Part shown: one piece after another, positions 24,158 through 35,362 of the stretch
Position numbering within the stretch: the stretch's first letter is position 1
Layout: every line of letters begins with the position of its first letter
DNA from: Paramecium pentaurelia
Lineage: Eukaryota > Ciliophora > Oligohymenophorea > Peniculida > Parameciidae
DNA: 64,000 bases
Reading direction: 5' to 3'
Assembly: GCA_905183005.1 (NCBI GenBank)
Contig: CAJJDO010000046.1
Span: 324,255-388,254 of the forward strand
The notes under the pieces: model-generated
The model's database searches: none
Told to the model about the DNA's origin: nothing
Seen by the model: only the letters and a program-made list of their open reading frames with translations
Made by a program: the position numbers and the translations under genes

Positions 24158-25287
24158 TCATTTCTTTTTTATCTATGATAATTTACCCCATCTTTATGCT
24201 AACTTAACAAAGTTACCCATTTTCTAATTGAAATTATTAGATTAAATAATACTTTCATAGTTGCACTACCATAAAATTCTTTCATCTTATTTTAAATGTT
24301 TGGAATTGATTTTGCTGTATTGTTTACTAACCAAGGATGTTTCATTATTTTTTCTGTTCCAAATCTCTTTGTTGGATCAACTGTTAAAAGACCTTTAATT
24401 AAATCCTTAGCTTTAATTATATTCCATAATCATTCTTACCTTCATTGCTAATACTATCCCAATATGGAGATGGAAAGGAGAACTACCCGGTTTTAATAAT
24501 TTTAAATAGTTTATCATTATCATCATCATAAAAAGGTGGAAATCCACATAACCTATATGTTAAATTATATATCTACATAATATAAAGTATAACACCAACA
24601 GACCAAAAGTCAATTGCTTCTGAATATCCATGACCAGAAAGAATTTCAGGTGCTACATAACCAGGAGTACCACATTAAGTCATCATTACCTCATCATTTG
24701 TAACAAAACGAGCCAATCCAAAATCACTTACTTTTAATAATGCTCCAGGTTCTCTGCTTGAATATAGTAAATTTTCAGGTTTAAGATCTCTATGTACAAT
24801 TCCCATTTTATGACAATATGTAAGAGCATCTATAATTGGTCTCAATGTAGCAGCAGCCTCTTTTTCACTAAAATGATCTTTTTCAACTATTCTTTCAAAA
24901 AGCTTGAAGTTTTAATTTAAATTATTACTTCACCTCCAGTCATCAACTCTAATACCATATAAAAATTGGTATCATCTTCATATATTTCATAGAGTTTCAC
25001 TACATTTGGGTGATCAATCTAGAAGTAAATAAAACATTATACTTAGGTCAGAATTTCAACTTCAGTTTGTAAGGCTTACAAGTCTTCATTTGATAAATTG
25101 TCTCTAATTTATAATCACTCAACAAATTACTTATTGATGATTTTGACAGCATACATTTCTCCATTTGACTTCTTTTTTGCTCTCTTCACAACTCCAAAAG
25201 CACCTCTAATTTATAAAAGACTATTGTTTACTCTCCTAAAGTCTTCTCTATTGTATATACTTTTGTAATATCTTCATGGCCTTGCAT
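24158..25287 (-). CDS. Ser/Thr protein kinase, CaMK-like
   Basis: 314 residues after seven introns (26, 27, 24, 26, 24, 29 and 29 nt), the most intron-dense gene here. Kinase signatures: GEGAFG loop near residue 20 (split by intron 1), AVKIINK, IVHRDLKPENLLYS, SDFGLARF, CGTPGYVAPEIL, and SEAIDFWSVGVILYIMLCGFPPF. The APE region and FPSPYWDSISNEAKDLIKGL put it in the CAMK group. After the kinase domain only a short basic tail (GNFVKLAQRWGKLSQIKKK) follows. No EF hands are present, so it is not a CDPK; the tail could bind calmodulin, which is inference. Confidence 0.9.
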
Positions 25288-25460
25288 TTTTAAAAATATT
25301 TATGTTTATTTAAAATGTCATTATATTCATATAGGTGATTTCTAAAACAATTATTGAATAGCTATCTATATGACAAAAATGAATCTTAATTAATCTTAAT
25401 TAAATTATATTGATCATATATTTGGAGGTTTAAGTTACAAAAATAATAATATATTTATAA

Positions 25461-26753
25461 ATGGATTAAAAAGAAAAAGAAATTGATGAGGAATAATTTA
25501 AAAAAGAATTTGAAGAAAAGGTTGAAAAGCGTAAACAATGGTTATTGGAAGAATTAAAGAGCTGTGGAAAATTTTTAGATGTAAGTGCAAAGAAATTAGA
25601 TGATCTAGATGCTTTGACTGTAAAAAATCTATTTAAATTAAATATAGATTGCTCTCTATCTTCATGAATGCCAAACAGAATTAACAGTATTTCATATTGG
25701 AGCTAATTAAATAACTGACAGAGGATTTATCGATATGTTGACAGGATTACAATGGCATGATAAATTAAAGGAAATCTATATTGGGAATAATGAAATTACT
25801 GAAGTAGCAAAATTGTGACCTATGTCATTAGATTGGTATTTAAGGTTTGATAGAGATTTCAAGTAGTTTCAAATAATTGAAAATTTTGAGTATGAGTTCA
25901 TGTTCCATTGATGATTCAACCTTCATCTAACTTTGTTATGCATTACCAGAATTAATAAATCTATAGTAATTATAATTACCAGCAAATAATATATCAGATT
26001 ATGGTAATGAAATAACTATATTTTATAGGATTGGTATGCTTTTCCACATTATTGGCAACCAATAGTCTTCCAAATCTTACAGTAGTTCATTTTGGCAATA
26101 ATCCATTGACATCTAAATCTCTAGTCCCATTCTTTTAAGCATTGAAGAAAAATAAAACTATTAAAATTCTTTATTTAAATGATATTGGAATGGAATTGGC
26201 AACTATAAAATAAATGGCATGTTGTCTCAAGAAAAATAAAACACTTGAAGATTTGAATTTAGGAAACACAGGATTTTCAGATAGTGCTGCATCAATTTTA
26301 TGGCCCAGTTTGAAGTATCTAAAGAAATTGTAATTGTGGAATAATCATTTAACTGATAAAGCTATTTATGAATTCATTAATGTTCTTGAAAGAGAGGACA
26401 TAGGATTAACTTATGTTGGATTATAAGATAATGAGATTGAAGAATATGATTTGGTTGAAGATTTGAATGCTTTACTTAAATAAAATGAAATTATTGACAA
26501 ATTGACAGAATAGATAGAACATAAAGAAGAAGTAGAAGAAGTAGATGAAGATAAATAAGTTAAATAAATGATTGAACTTGCTAAATTAGAAGAAATTGAA
26601 GAAAAATTAGGGGAATTAGAAAAACTTAATGAACCTTAAGAAGAGAAATAGGTTGTGGTTAATGAATTATAAGGAATATTAAAAACTAAGAAATGGGCTG
26701 GAGAGATTGAAGATCCTGAAGATAAAACATTGAAACACTCAGTAATGGAATGA
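25461..26753 (+). CDS. Leucine-rich-repeat protein with acidic coiled-coil tail
   Basis: 403 residues after introns of 28, 28 and 25 nt. A short charged helix (EEQFKKEFEEKVEKRKQWLL) opens the chain. Then come leucine-rich repeats of the ribonuclease-inhibitor type, visible as LTVFHIGANQITDRGF, LKEIYIGNNEIT, IKILYLNDIGMELATIK and LEDLNLGNTGFSDSA, about residues 75-310. From about 320 the chain is a Glu/Lys coiled coil (EIIDKLTEQIEHKEEVEEVD). It ends in KTKKWAGEIEDPEDKTLKHS. LRR proteins with coiled tails are frequent in axonemes and basal bodies, but no specific family is recognised. Confidence 0.8.
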
Positions 26754-26781
26754 AAATTAAGATTTAAATATTTTTTAAATA

Positions 26782-27313
26782 ATGGTTATCAAGACAGATT
26801 TGTGCTCCTTTAGTGAATGGAGAATCTATCCCGGACATGGAAGAAGATTCGTTGCCAAAGATGGCAGACTCTTCTACTACTTGAATTAAAAGAGTAGAGC
26901 TTTTAGTGCAAGAAAAGTATTTCAATCATCATTATATTAAGATTAAATCATAAGAAATTCAATGGACTGTTGCTTGGAGAAGATTGAATAAGAAAATTAA
27001 GACAGATGAAGGAGCCAAGAAAAGAAGAATTAGAAATCTTAAAGTATAAAGAGCCATTGTTGGTATTTCATTAGAAGAAATCAGAAGAAGAAGAAAGGAA
27101 GATGATAGTAATACATTTCTCTAATGACATCTAGAAACTAGAAAGGCATAAGCTGAATAAGCAGCAAGAGAAATTAAGGACAGAAAGCAAAAGTAAATTG
27201 AAGCTTCAAAGAAGAAACCTGCTGCAGCTTAAAAAGTAGCACAAAAAGCAGAAGTTAAAGCTCAATAAAAAGCTCAAAAAGGTGCTGCTAAAGCTAACAA
27301 AGGCAAAAAATGA
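26782..27313 (+). CDS. RPL24: 60S ribosomal protein eL24
   Basis: 159 residues after introns of 25 and 27 nt. The opening MVIKTDLCSFSEWRIYPGHG and RRFVAKDGRLFYYLNQKS are the eL24 zinc-ribbon-like start, here with only one of the classical cysteines retained, as in many eukaryotes. It continues with IQWTVAWRRLNKKIKTDEG, LKVQRAIVGISLEEIRRRR and a long Lys/Ala/Gln tail ending in KGAAKANKGKK. It is a component of the large ribosomal subunit. Codon usage is somewhat less AT-rich than neighbours, as expected for a highly expressed gene. The ATG is 29 bases after the LRR gene's stop, the same strand. Confidence 0.95.
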
Positions 27314-27395
27314 TTTTACAATATAACACGTATACAATAATTGGATTATTCAGTTATTTTCTATGTTTAACCAATAATTTAATTTATATAATATT

Positions 27396-27970
27396 ATGGA
27401 CCCAATATTTTACACTTTTCTAGGTATAGGAATAGGATTTTTTGGATCTTAAATTGTTATGAATAATGTTTTAAATAATAAGTAGAATAAGAATCCATAA
27501 TAGAATTAACCTACCAAGAAATTCATACCCTCAACTCCTGATTTTAAAAAGGTTTTTCAATAAAATCAAATCCCTTAATAAATCAAGGGACAAATTGAAT
27601 TAGATGATTAAATTAGAAAAATAATAAAAATTTAGTCTACTCCAGTTGAATTGGATACAGATAGTTAATTTTCATATGCTTAAGATTAAGAAAATAATAA
27701 ACCAAACCAATAAAATATTTCTGACCATTATATGTAACCTTAAACTCCAAATTTTTAAAATACAGCTCAAGCTAAACCCAATATTAAATTATTAGTTACT
27801 GATGACTAAATACAATAAATTGTCACATCCCCTCTAATTTTAAAATAAAATAAATTTAGCACTTCTTGTAAGTTTCTATTATAATAACTTAAGAAAATAA
27901 CTATCCTTAGACTACCTAATCATTTAGCCATACTGAATCATCAGGATAAAATAGTGATAAAGATGAATGA
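27396..27970 (+). CDS. Single-pass membrane hypothetical protein (182 aa)
   Basis: 183 codons including stop after one 26-nt intron near the 3' end. The N-terminus MDPIFYTFLGIGIGFFGSQI is a membrane anchor or signal-anchor. The rest is Gln/Asn/Pro/Thr-rich and apparently disordered, with many glutamines as TAA or TAG, ending HTESSGQNSDKDE. The intron (positions about 27868-27893) joins frame to the terminal acidic stretch. No family recognised. Confidence 0.65.
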
Positions 27971-28073
27971 GATAAATTTATATAATTTTATTATTGAGTT
28001 TTTTTAGTATTCTGATACTAAAATATTTATTGATGTTTATCATATAATTGACTTAATTTCAATATAAAATTAA

Positions 28074-29274
28074 ATGATTCATCAAAATCTAGCCTTTGGT
28101 AATTTAATAACATAAAATCAACTGGAAAGGCTTGCAAAAAAATAAAAAATATTGCTTAAATCACCTCAATTGAAGAATGATAAAAAAATGAAACCTAAAA
28201 GGTTATTTAGATCAATTAGTTTCAAGACTGAACTATATGCATTATTATTATCAACATCTAAAAATAAGCCAACAAAGAGTTCTATGTTTTTGAAACCACC
28301 TATAGATAAGAATTTTTTAAAGAGACTCCCTTCTAAACTTAATCCATATGAAGCCTTGGTTAAGAGTGAAAAATCAATTGCCAGCACTTAAAGAAGAAGC
28401 AGTGCACCATATATCAAAATTATAAGGAGGTGGAGTTATCATGAAATATAAAGTGAAAAATAAAGACGTCTTAATAATAAAGTTCATAAAACTACCATTA
28501 AATATCATTATATAACTGCAGAAAAAGCTAAAAAGAAAAAGCTTAACCGATTGAGAATGCAATATAGTAATAAATTCTGTAATAATAGAATTCATTAGTA
28601 GACTATAAAAAAATAAAATTAAAAAACTTCGTAGTAAAACGCTCCCCTTGGCTCCATTCATTCGGATGAGACATACTAGAGCAAAAACGATTGCTGAAGA
28701 ATAACATTAGGGTCCAATATTAAATTTAGAGGAGTAATTAAAAAGAAAGATAGATATACTTATTATGTTAAGAAAGGGGGCAATGCGAAGACATACTTGT
28801 TTTTAAATGCCAAAAAAGAGTGTATTAGTTTCAAAAGAAAAATTAATAAATTATTAAAAATAGCTTTCTCAATATTTAGTCAAAACATAATAAGAAACTG
28901 AAAGTTATGTTGAATTTTCTCCTGCTTTAGATTAAATTCGAGCATATCAAAGAAGAGTGAACTTTACTGATAGAAAATAATCATTAAAAATAGCTCAGCC
29001 GAAAAAGAAAAGCTTTATATCTGGTATGCTTAAGAAAAAATCACATAGTATCATCACATCCTATATTACTAATAAAGCAGTAACTTTGAATTCTGAATAG
29101 TAATCACTTATGTTAAAACCATTAAATTAATTGATTAAAAAAAAGACACATTTAGTTCATGATAAAATTGTAAATAATTAATCTTGGTCAGATAAAACTT
29201 TGATGAAAAGAAGACCAAATTTACTTATAAAATTATAACCTTATTTATCAAAATAAGAAATTGTTAAATGTTGA
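28074..29274 (+). CDS. Basic hypothetical protein (392 aa)
   Basis: 393 codons including stop once a 22-nt intron at 28567-28588 (GTAATAAATTCTGTAATAATAG) is removed. Without it the frame ends at 28697 and a second frame begins near 28666. The protein is very rich in Lys, Ser, Arg and Leu with no membrane segment: KPKRLFRSISFKTELYALLL, EKAKKKKLNRLRMQY, MRHTRAKTIAEEQHQG, KIAQPKKKSFISGMLKKKS. Repeated basic clusters suggest a nucleic-acid- or tubulin-binding protein, but nothing specific is recognised. Confidence 0.65.
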
Positions 29275-29628
29275 TATATTGATATTATAATTATTTATAC
29301 ATTTCTAGCTAAATCATATGTTTGTTGAATATATTTATTAGAAATTGTTTGGTTTAGAATTTATTAAATTTAATATTTAAAAACGAATTATTATTAAAAA
29401 TAATGCTTAGAACAACACTCAAATAAAAATTTGATGTAAAAGAAATTGAAGTAAGAATATAAGAATTTTATATAATTGTGTAATAATATGACAATTATTA
29501 AAATATAATATTTCATATTATAAATTGTCATCAATAGATGATATCAAATTAATTATTACTTGATATTATACAACTTAAATACAAAATTCAATAAGCCAGC
29601 ACTTAATTATTATTTATAAATAATATAT
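29275..29628. other. Intergenic with an isolated exon-like stub
   Basis: About 350 AT-rich bases. At 29403-29450 an ATG opens 16 codons (MLRTTLKQKFDVKEIE) that end directly at GTAAG, like a first exon and 5' splice site. No matching downstream exon was found before the PP2C gene, so it may be a relic or chance. Confidence 0.3.
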
Positions 29629-30557
29629 ATGGGATCTTTTTTATCCCAACCAAATACCCAGAAATCCCATGAATATTAATTTAGTGGTTATTTATCATGT
29701 TATACTACTGCCATGCAAGGTAAATAATTAATATTAAACAATAGGATGGCGATTATAAATGGAAGATGCTCATCTGATGAAACCTAATTTTATTGAAAAT
29801 ATTTCTTTATTTGCTGTATTTGATGGACATGGTGGTTCTGGGATTTCGAAATTTCTAGCTGATAATTTCATGAATGTGCTTATCTCTTAACCTGCATTTG
29901 AAAAAATGGATTTTATGCAATCACTTCATGACACATTTTTATAGCTGGACGATATGATTAAAAATAATGAAATCAAAAGTATATATTTTATAATAAATCA
30001 AAAGATACATTTATAGGTTCTACTGCTGTCGTAGCATTAATAGTAGAAAAAATGCTTTATGTAGCCAATTTAGGAGACTCTAGATGTTTATTGATGAGAG
30101 ATGATGAAACCATTGAACTAACTAAAGATCACCTTCCAAGCAATGAATTGGCGCGAATTAGATATGCTGGAGGCTTTGTTGATGAATAAGGTCGTCTAAA
30201 TGGTACTTTATCAGTTTCCAGAGCTTTTGGTGATTTTGAATTCAAGCAGGAACCTTTACCTGCTAATTAGTAAATGGTTATAGCAGAACCTGAAATCAGG
30301 AAAATTAAGTTAAATAAAGATGATCGGTAATTTACTATAATCTAATGTTTATTAGTTTTCTCTTTTTGGGATGCGATGGTGTATTCGAAACCTAAAACAG
30401 TTATAAAGTGATGGAGTTTATCTCTGCACGTGTAGCTGAGAAACAAGAACCTTCCATTGTTTTGGAACAATTACTTGATACTTCTTTAGCTGCTGACACT
30501 TCTACTGGATATGGTTGTGACAACATGACTGCTATGCTAATATTATTAAATTAATGA
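29629..30557 (+). CDS. PP2C-type Ser/Thr phosphatase (PPM family)
   Basis: 282 residues after introns of 25, 26 and 29 nt. PPM motifs in order: MQGWRLQMEDAHLM, LFAVFDGHGGSGISKFLAD, GSTAVVALIVEKMLYVANLG followed by DSRCLL, LTKDHLP, GTLSVSRAFGDFEFK, FLFLGCDGVFET, and the final GYGCDNMTAMLILL. The metal-coordinating Asp residues (ED, DGHGG, CDG, DN) are all present, so it should be an active Mn/Mg-dependent phosphatase. Length is a catalytic domain with nothing added. The MGSFLS start is compatible with N-myristoylation, as in many PP2C enzymes. Confidence 0.93.
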
Positions 30558-30777
30558 ATGTAATCATTACCTTTAAAATAACTATTCATTCTATCATTAT
30601 TACACTATTATCCTTAGAAATATAATCTAATATCAATTTATTATTATTATTTCTATTAAATAATTATTTATTAAATATATTTCTTAAGTAAAATTAACAA
30701 TTTCAATTTGACAAAATAATTCAAGACCTATTTCATTTTATAATATATGTATCATTTAAGAATTTAAATAAAAAATT

Positions 30778-31980
30778 ATGGTAAAGTGTTTATGGTGTCT
30801 AAAAGAACTAGGTATTTTTGGAATGCTTTTTCATAAAGCTGTATGCCTTGAATATCTATTCAGCAAATCTTTAGAAAAATTAAAATAAGCTAAATTAGCA
30901 GGGTTAATTACTAAGGAATAATATCTAAATGAGAAACGAAATTTAAGAGAATATTTTATGTCGAGATTCAAACCTAAAGTGTATGAAGCATTTATTAAGA
31001 GATAATAAGAGCAATAATATATTGTTATTAATCCAAATGATTTATCTGTTGCCTTAGAATCTGATATAGACATGATTTCAAAAAAAGTATGTATTGGAAG
31101 TTAAGAAATTTCATAGAAATCATAATTCTTTTAATCATTTCAAAATCCAATAGAACATCATTATAATTATATGACAAACGATTATTCAGAATATTAAGAT
31201 ATCTAACTTATATTCAAATCTGATGATAATCATATTAATTAGATAGAATTTAATTAGCAAGATGAAAATAGCATTTATTAATTGGAAATCCATAATATCG
31301 GAAATACTCATTAATAAATAGATTTATACGATAATTCACAGGATTAATTTGTTCAACTTCAATTCCAATAAAACCATATTTTATAGTAAAGCTAAGAAAA
31401 TTAAGAAGAAGAGGATAAATAACTAAATGCTTCTCTTGAGATAAATGAGGAAGAAAAAGAAAATGTTTTATTTAAACTACTTCAACAAAAAGTAGTACCA
31501 AGTAAAATAAAAGAATTTAATCAATCTATTACTAAAAATATAAAATAAACTCATACTAGATCAAAAAGTAGAAAAATTAAATAGAATTCTAATGTTTTTG
31601 AAAATAAAGGAGATATAAGTAAACCCTTTTAATATCAAGAAGAACTAGCCACTGAAATCAAATAATTTAGTGATAATTTTTTATAAACTAATAAAAAAAA
31701 TCCTCCTAAATTTTCATAAAGCACGGATAAAATTAACCCAAAAATTAATCAATCAATTGAAATTTCATCTAAAAAAGAACTAAAGAAAAGATAAAAAAAG
31801 AACAAAAATTTTATTTAAAATAATTCTAATAATCAATTAAAGAAAGAGGATCAATAATATAATTCTGAATAACAAGAAATTATAAAGACTAGATTTTAGG
31901 CTTCATTAGATATTAAATAAAATAAAACAAAGTCAAAAAGCATTAATAGAAGAGAATAATAGAAAATAAAAAAGAAATGA
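30778..31980 (+). CDS. Hypothetical protein with N-terminal Cys/His motif and Lys/Gln-rich tail
   Basis: 400 residues, no intron. The first 90 residues look ordered: MVKCLWCLKELGIFGMLFHK then AVCLEYL, giving C4, C7, H19 and C23, which could bind one zinc ion. A helical, basic stretch ends in SRFKPKVYEAFIKRQQ. The remainder is low-complexity, first Asn/Asp/Gln-rich, then Lys/Ser/Gln-rich (HTRSKSRKIKQNSN, SKKELKKRQKKNKNF), ending RREQQKIKKK. Possibly a nuclear or cytoskeletal protein; family unknown. Confidence 0.65.
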
Positions 31981-32087
31981 ATCATTAAATTTTGTATTAT
32001 TCCTATTAAAATAAATTTAATTTTGATACATTAACTTCTTTAAGTAATGAGCATTATTAAAATTTAAACCTTATATTAATAGATTAA

Positions 32088-32879
32088 TCAAAAGTTAAAC
32101 TTTTCATCACTCATTTAAAATAAATTATCAAATTCCATACTCCTTTTACTTGCATATTATTAATCGAATGAATAATCTACATCAAGTAAATTGGCTTCTC
32201 CTCTATTATAAAATTAACTACTATTAATTGAATGATAATCAGTATGCTTTGAATTCTTACTTCTTTTTTAGGCTGCTAATTAATAATGTTATATCATATC
32301 AGCAACTTCTTAATCAAATTCTAACAATCTAAGAAGTTCCAATTCTAAAAATGGATGTTGCAATTTAAATGACATAAGTCTTTTAAGTTAAAATTAAAAT
32401 TTATGTAATGGAACCTAATCTTCTTAAATTTCTGGAGTTTAAGTTTCATCATCCTATGCTTATTATACTTAAGGAATAACAATTTCTTCACAAATCTCAT
32501 GATTATCTTTTTCTTTTACTTTTAATGTAGTTTAAAATTCTTCTTAAATAAATGAAATTTTAATAGGTGTTTTATCTAGAATTGATTTGAGAAATTTTAT
32601 CAAATTTAAAATTGTAGTTGATTCTTTGTTTGCTATTTTAAGCACATCTATTTTGAATGATGCATCCAATTTTTAACAATAAAACATCACAAGATTTAAG
32701 GATTCCATTTTTTAAACAATTGAAGAGCTTTTTTTAAATTAAGGAACTTCTATTTCTGGGAAGTATTTTCTTAATAAACATAAGAAATGCCTTCCATCTG
32801 AAAGGCTTTCAATATTACTTGCTTTCATTGATGGACATTTTTCATTTACCCACCTTAACAATTCTAATCTAAGACTCAT
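32088..32879 (-). CDS. EB1-type calponin-homology domain protein
   Basis: 263 residues, no intron. The first 110 residues follow the EB1 CH fold: LRLELLRWVNEKC, IESLSDGRHFLCLLRKYFPE, IEVPQFKKSSSIVQKMESLN, and LKIANKESTTILNLIKFLKS. EB1-type CH domains bind microtubule plus ends, spindle poles or basal bodies. The C-terminal half has LHKFQFQLKRLMSFKLQHPF and ELELLRLLEFDQEVADMI, then a Ser/Asn-rich tail. It does not show the EB1 dimer coil with EEY end, so it is more like NDC80-, CLAMP- or SPEF-type relatives than EB1 itself. Confidence 0.6.
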
Positions 32880-33113
32880 TTACTTCGAAATTTTAAGAAA
32901 ATAAATAATTACAACTATTTTTGAGTTAAATAAAAACTTTAATATTAAACAATTTTTCAGTAGAAATATATAATGTTTAATTAAATATGAATAAATAATT
33001 TATATAGTTTGATTAATAACTTTATATCAAATGTTATGATTATAAAATATTAAATTATTATTGAAAAATTGATAATTTAAAAAAAAAAACTTAAGAATTA
33101 TAATACTAATTAT

Positions 33114-34459
33114 TCATTTACATCTTTTTGATGGACCTCTAATTGTTATATTAACTAAACAACAGACTAATTTAATAACATGATCAGAATTATTAGCAAG
33201 CATTAATTTTTATTTGTGAAATGTTTTTCCATCAACTTAATTTAAAGGTAATGTTTCTTATAATGCACTGTCACAATAAACTTATCCTGAATATCCCTTT
33301 TTAAATCTTACATGCTAATATTAATAATTATATTTACTAATTTAACTGAATTATTCATTTTGATTGGACCTATAAGTACTAATGGATTTATCCACATTTC
33401 AAATGATTAAAAGAATTTTCCTTTTGCATTTTACATTGGTCTTATCTTATCTATTCTCAAATCTCCTTCACATTTATGAATATAACAACCAGGTAAAGAA
33501 TGTAATAAATCTTTAAATTCTTATGTTTAATATTTCTCGTACTTTTTGGCTTCTTTTCTAAATTACATTCTAGCCCAACATTATTTTGTATTAAATATAG
33601 GTTAATCTATAGTTTATGATGGTCTTATATATTTAGTTTTTTCTTAATATAATTCAGTTTATGCTGGTTAAGGTAATTCTTATATTCTTTCTTATTTTTT
33701 AGTTTATTTATATTTTCTTTTAGGTGCTGGCATAATTGATTTCTTTTTTCTACCAACTTTTTTAGGTTTTGTCTATTTTTTATTCTTTTATTATATAGGA
33801 TTCTATTCAGTAATCGAAATATTTTATTATTCTTCTTCATTTAATAAATTATCATCTATTTAATTGTCATAAATTTCAGGTTCAATTATTTATTATTTTT
33901 TATCACTTTAAAATAAATATTTTTTTTCTTTTTCAAACTAATCATCTTATTATTATTCATTTTATTGCTAATATCTTTATATAATGGCTTCCATAAAAGA
34001 CTTTTAACAATTTGGTGTTTTAGGTTGATCTGATATTGATTACCGCGAAACTTTTTAAATTGGGAATTCACAAATTATAGAACTCATATTTATCTTGAGT
34101 TTACTATTTTTAGGTTAATCTTCATGCTGCTTGTCAACATACCAAGTGTTTCTCTTCTATTTTCCTATTTTGTCATCAAATTCTTCCCTAATATCGTTTG
34201 CACTAGCTCTTCTATTATTTTGTGGTTTTATTGGTTATGGAGCAGCAATTTATAAGATTTTATCAATGTCCTATTCCAATGAATGAGACAACCATGAGAT
34301 ATCATTATTTTGTAGCCATTTGTTTGGATCACTAACAATATCAAAAATATATATTTACTATGACGAACAAGGAGATGGATACATAGAGCGATATACCTTC
34401 TCTCTAAATTTATTATCAGAATCGTCTTATTTTACTTTTTTTCCGAAAGATGGTCTCAT
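33114..34459 (-). CDS. Hypothetical protein with central basic nuclear-localisation-like cluster
   Basis: About 431-440 residues. One 23-nt intron near the 3' end is required. A 27-nt candidate near codon 34 keeps frame either way. It starts MRPSFGKKVKQDDSDNKFRE. The middle is Gln/Glu/Asn-rich and contains KPKKVGRKKKSIMPAPKRKY, a strong bipartite nuclear-localisation pattern. The ordered C-terminal part has CWARMQFRKEAKKYEKYQTQ, LLHSLPGCYIHKCEGDLRID, VRFKKGYSGQVYCDSALQET and VNITIRGPSKRCK. I do not recognise the fold. A nuclear DNA-associated role is inference from the basic cluster. Confidence 0.65.
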
Positions 34460-35200
34460 TTATGTATTTAAATTTAATATTTAACTTATTTCTTATTTTA
34501 ACAAAAGTCATAGTAAAGTATACATATTCATTTTCATTTTTGATATATTTCAAATTCTGACACTTATCTATTGTTTATGATATTTGTTTCTGAAATTTGG
34601 CACATATTCATTTGATAATTTAAATTTTTTTCATCAATAATTTATTAAGTCTATTGTATAATTTCCAATATGTCTAGTCAACTTCTTGCATGTGTTTTAT
34701 TCTTAAATTATATTCATTAACATTATATTTGGTTCTTGTCTATCATTATTTAAATCCGAGGCTTTTTTACTTAAATTTCAAATTTTAATTTAACAGAAAA
34801 TTAATTCATTTCTATTTATTTTTTATTTATCTTTCAGTTTAATAATTTTTATTTTACTCCAATCTGATCTAATCTTTAAAGATATGTAAAGAACTTTATT
34901 ACTATACTTTTTTTCTTTTTAGTTTAGTCTTTCATTTTCTTTGATGTCATATTTTATTTGATTCAGAATACACTAATATAGATATTTCTTATAAAAATTA
35001 TAAGAATTTGTTAATAATTATAGATATATTCAATTTCTTATTGCTATTTCTAATTTATCATATTTAATTTCTAAATTTTTTCAATTTTCTTATATTCTTT
35101 GAGAATCACTCTAAGTTTTCAGTTGTATATTATATTATTATTAATGATAAACATCTAAATTGTATCTCACAATTGTGATTTTGTAAAGTTTATTATCTTA
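34460..35200 (-). pseudogene. Scrambled coding-like segment, probable decayed gene
   Basis: On the minus strand, pieces such as LRVILKEYKKIEKIQKLN, QIKYDIKENERLNQKEKKYS, YNVNEYNLRIKHMQEVDQTY and TIDKCQNLKYIKNENEYVYF lie in different frames, with an in-frame TGA between the last two. One canonical-looking 31-nt intron with GTA start and TAG end can be placed, but it does not rescue the whole. The composition (many Glu/Asp/Lys) is coding-like. I interpret it as a relic upstream of the gene at 33114. Product unknown. Confidence 0.4.
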
Positions 35201-35362
35201 ACTACTTCAATAAAATAGATTGATTATTTTCCCTTTATTTATAGATGGAATAATCTAGTTTTAAAGATAGTAAGATAAATGGACAAGGAGTAATCTCTTA
35301 AGACCTAATATATTAGAAATAAATTGATTTAAAAGTATCTCTATTAATAATTAAATTATTTT

